Shown: positions 6,953 to 8,659 of the stretch, in pieces
Layout: every line of letters begins with the position of its first letter
Numbering within the stretch: position 1 is the first letter of the stretch
Assembly (NCBI GenBank): GCA_946186215.1
Contig: CAMHMM010000067.1
Coordinates: 1-8,659 of the forward strand
DNA: 8,659 nucleotides
From: an uncultured Ruminococcus sp.
GTDB taxonomy: Bacteria; Bacillota; Clostridia; Oscillospirales; Ruminococcaceae
Reading direction: 5' to 3'
Made by a program: the position numbers and the translations under genes
The notes under the pieces: model-generated
Seen by the model: the letters and a program-made list of their open reading frames with translations, nothing else
Databases searched by the model: none
Told to the model about the DNA's origin: nothing

Positions 6953-6981
6953 TTGTATTTTCAGCAAAAGCAGTATATAAT
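6953..6981 (+). promoter_or_regulatory. Sigma-A type promoter of the HMA-feoA-feoB operon
   Basis: TTGTAT (6953-6958) and a perfect TATAAT (6976-6981) are spaced by 17 bp. Transcription should begin near 6988, giving a leader of about 70 nt. Palindrome site 3 (6991-7006) covers the start region, the classical place for repression. Confidence 0.7.
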
Positions 6982-6990
6982 AGATATTAG

Positions 6991-7006
6991 GTTAGCAATA
7001 TCTAAC
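6991..7006. promoter_or_regulatory. Operator-like palindrome, site 3 (at the feo start)
   Basis: GTTAGCAATATCTAAC matches the GTTAGC-N4-GCTAAC motif with one mismatch. It follows the -10 box by nine bases and overlaps the predicted +1. A second inverted repeat, TAGATATT (6981-6988) with AATATCTA (6997-7004), overlaps it. The left flank reads TTAGGTTAGC, which resembles one half of the DtxR/IdeR iron-box consensus (TTAGGTTAG followed by its mirror). Confidence 0.65.
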
Positions 7007-7056
7007 ATCGTGTTCAAAAAAATCTCTGGATATCATCATCGGAGGAAGCGTGACGG

Positions 7057-7422
7057 ATGACTGTAATAATTATTATCGCGGCCGTGCTGCTGATCGGATA
7101 TATGATATACAAAAAGATATCTCACGGCGGGAGCTGCTGCGGAGAACATGAAAAAGCTGCAGAGAAAACACAGCCTGCCGACCGCGACATAACGCATTAT
7201 CCATACAGATACATTGCCGGTATCGAAGGGATGGTCTGCTCGCGGTGCGTCAGGAATGTGGAAAACGCCCTGAATTCGGAAGACGGGATATATGCAAGAG
7301 CAGAGCTTGGAGCAAAGACCGTCACGATATACTCAAAACACGCACTTGAACGCAGAGAAACAGCCATGCTGCTGGACTCTGCCGGATATACACTTACAGA
7401 TCTCAAGGAGGAGAAGAAATGA
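7057..7422 (+). CDS. Membrane-anchored small HMA-domain protein of the feo operon
   Basis: This 121-residue protein begins with one hydrophobic segment (about residues 2-18) followed by lysines. Next come a short SCCG cysteine motif (26-29) and a charged linker, then a heavy-metal-associated fold from about residue 50 with GMVCSRC (58-64), whose Cys61 and Cys64 form the usual metal-binding CxxC. The N-terminus resembles the small FeoB-associated Cys-containing membrane proteins of Firmicutes; the C-terminus resembles Atx1/CopZ-type metallochaperone domains. A role in handing or sensing metal at the membrane beside FeoB is inferred. The start has GGAGG at 7041-7045, a long 11-base spacing, but a stop codon just upstream in frame leaves no alternative start there. 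It overlaps feoA by ATGA. Confidence 0.8.
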   Translation: MTVIIIIAAVLLIGYMIYKKISHGGSCCGEHEKAAEKTQPADRDITHYPYRYIAGIEGMVCSRCVRNVENALNSEDGIYARAELGAKTVTIYSKHALERRETAMLLDSAGYTLTDLKEEKK

Positions 7423-7646
7423 AGCTTGGAGAGCTCAAAGAAAATTCGGAGGCGGTGATCAGCAGACTAAACGGTGATACCCGCTTTATCGGCAGGATAA
7501 CCTCAATAGGCCTTACACCGGGATGTCATGTGAGCATCATCAAGAATGACAAGAACCGTCCTGTGCTGCTGTATTCGAGGGATACGATGATAGCGGTCAA
7601 CAGAAAAGAATGTGAAGGCATTGACGTCACGGAGGTAAGAGCATGA
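7419..7646 (+). CDS. feoA: FeoA-family ferrous iron transport accessory protein
   Basis: This 75-residue protein has the normal length of FeoA, a small cytosolic SH3-like protein that assists the FeoB ferrous-iron transporter. The typical core is visible: an N-terminal MKLGELKE strand, FIGRITSIGLTPGCHVSI (the RLxxMGLTPG-like FeoA signature, about residues 23-40), and an IAVNRKECEGI segment in place of the usual final strands. The ATG at 7419 has an ideal AAGGAGG (7405-7411) seven bases upstream. It overlaps the HMA gene and feoB by four bases each, so the three genes are probably translationally coupled. Confidence 0.85.
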   Translation: MKLGELKENSEAVISRLNGDTRFIGRITSIGLTPGCHVSIIKNDKNRPVLLYSRDTMIAVNRKECEGIDVTEVRA

Positions 7647-8659
7647 GCGCAACGATAGCACTTCTGGGGCAGCCCAACTCGGGCAAATCCACACTTTTCA
7701 ATGCCCTGACGGGACTGCATCAGCATGTCGGAAACTGGCCCGGCAAGACTGTTGAAAAGAAAGAGGGATCATTTTCACACAGAGGCGAAACATATTCAGT
7801 AGCCGATCTGCCGGGATCGTACAGCCTTTCCGCAAACTCCGATGAGGAAGTCATCACCCGTGATTTCATAGCATCAGGCAAGGCGGATGTTGTCTGCATA
7901 CTGGCCGACAGCTCTCAGCTCGAACGAAGCCTTTTCATGCTGGCAGACTATGCGGGACTTTCCGCTCCCTGCTTTCTCGTCCTCAATATGGAGGATGTGG
8001 CAAAGGAGCAGGGCAAAAGGATAGATGCCGCAGCAATAGAAAAAAAGTTGGGCATACCCGTCATGATGTTCTCCGCAACGGATACAAAGGCATATGACAA
8101 GTTCTATTCCACCCTTGAAAGAGCGCTGAAGGAAAGATCACACATAAATGTTTCTGCTCTCGAGCAGGAATATGAAAAGCTGGGCGGGTACAGCGAGATA
8201 AAATCGCAGCTGTCTGAAAGTCCCGTATCGGGCTATACACCCATGTGGCTCACTGTAAAGGTGCTTGAAAATGACAAGGTAGTATCCGCAAAGCTCAAAA
8301 ACACGCTTTCCGATGAAAAGATAAAAAAGATAGAGAGTCTTACAAAGGGCAGCGATGGTGCTATCGCAACAGGCGAATGCAAATTTGCATGGATAGACGA
8401 TATTCTGTCGGGTGCGGTTAGCAGCAGCAAACCCAAAGCAAAGCTCGGGAAGCTCGACCGCATATACACCCACAGGATATGGGGCAAGCCCGCAGTCATC
8501 CTCACAGTTATACTCGGGCTTCTTGCGTCATTCATTCCCGCACTTCCCATAATGTGTATAGGCATGGCTGTCAATTCGCTCGGAACGCCTCTGCGCGAAG
8601 CGCTTACATCCATAGGGGCTCCTGCTATGCTGACGGGCTTTATCTGTGATGTGATAATC
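7643..8659 (+). CDS. feoB: Ferrous iron transporter FeoB, N-terminal part (cut by right window edge)
   Basis: The frame is open from the ATG at 7643 to the window end, 339 residues. The N-terminal GTPase domain has all guanine-nucleotide motifs: G1 GQPNSGKST (9-17), switch I NWPGKT with Thr36, G3 DLPG (55-58), G4 NMED (115-118) and a G5-like SAT (144-146). The helical linker domain follows, and the first membrane helix begins after DRIYTH at about residue 280. FeoB imports Fe2+ across the cytoplasmic membrane under anaerobic conditions. The remaining membrane domain lies beyond the edge, so completeness cannot be judged. The ribosome site GGAGG (7631-7635) lies seven bases before the ATG, inside feoA. 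Expression should follow the promoter at 6953-6981 and the palindrome at 6991-7006. Confidence 0.92.
   Translation, partial: MSATIALLGQPNSGKSTLFNALTGLHQHVGNWPGKTVEKKEGSFSHRGETYSVADLPGSYSLSANSDEEVITRDFIASGKADVVCILADSSQLERSLFMLADYAGLSAPCFLVLNMEDVAKEQGKRIDAAAIEKKLGIPVMMFSATDTKAYDKFYSTLERALKERSHINVSALEQEYEKLGGYSEIKSQLSESPVSGYTPMWLTVKVLENDKVVSAKLKNTLSDEKIKKIESLTKGSDGAIATGECKFAWIDDILSGAVSSSKPKAKLGKLDRIYTHRIWGKPAVILTVILGLLASFIPALPIMCIGMAVNSLGTPLREALTSIGAPAMLTGFICDVII

Noticed and set aside
7676..7754. Lysine in FeoB switch I (NWPGKT instead of NWPGVT) as a defect
   Set aside because: The essential Thr36 and all other G motifs are intact; this position varies among FeoB proteins, so no loss of function is implied.

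Overview
The window looks like chromosome of a gut or rumen Clostridia, most like Ruminococcus or another Oscillospirales. This is inferred from codon habits (ATA, AGA/AGG, CTT/CTC), near-balanced base composition, strong AGGAGG ribosome sites, sharp sigma-A type promoters and short or overlapping gene junctions. No RNA genes, CRISPR array or insertion sequence could be recognised.

Left part (1-1248): a minus-strand gene runs off the left edge. It encodes a low-complexity, PYGQ-repeat, probably disordered N-terminal region of at least 274 residues. It has a near-consensus promoter about 200 bp upstream of its start. The first ~120 nt of its leader can form four consecutive hairpins, including one perfect 13-bp stem, plus a possible closing helix that starts at the predicted +1. 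Divergent to it, on the plus strand, is a stand-alone phenylacetate-CoA-ligase-family gene (paaK, 431 aa) with its own promoter and a 3' hairpin.

Middle (2545-6131): convergent hairpins separate paaK from a minus-strand pair of half-size ABC transporters (587 and 576 aa). The pair is translationally coupled through a TGATG junction and probably forms a heterodimer. Both nucleotide-binding domains keep all core motifs. Upstream of the pair lies a TetR-family regulator gene (202 aa) on the same strand.

Right part (6819-8659): divergent from tetR is a plus-strand ferrous-iron operon with 4-nt ATGA overlaps. It holds a small membrane-anchored heavy-metal-associated (HMA) protein, feoA, and feoB, which runs off the right edge.

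The most interesting signal ties the right half together. A 16-bp palindrome of form GTTAGC-N4-GCTAAC occurs just upstream of the ABC pair (6145-6160), in the tetR/feo divergent region (6905-6920) and at the predicted transcription start of the feo operon (6991-7006). A related half-site overlaps the tetR start. This suggests one regulon joining the ABC pair, its TetR regulator and ferrous-iron uptake. The ABC pair may therefore be an iron- or siderophore-related transporter of the YbtPQ/IrtAB kind rather than a drug pump. The protein that binds the palindrome (the local TetR or a distant DtxR-like iron repressor) cannot be decided from the sequence.
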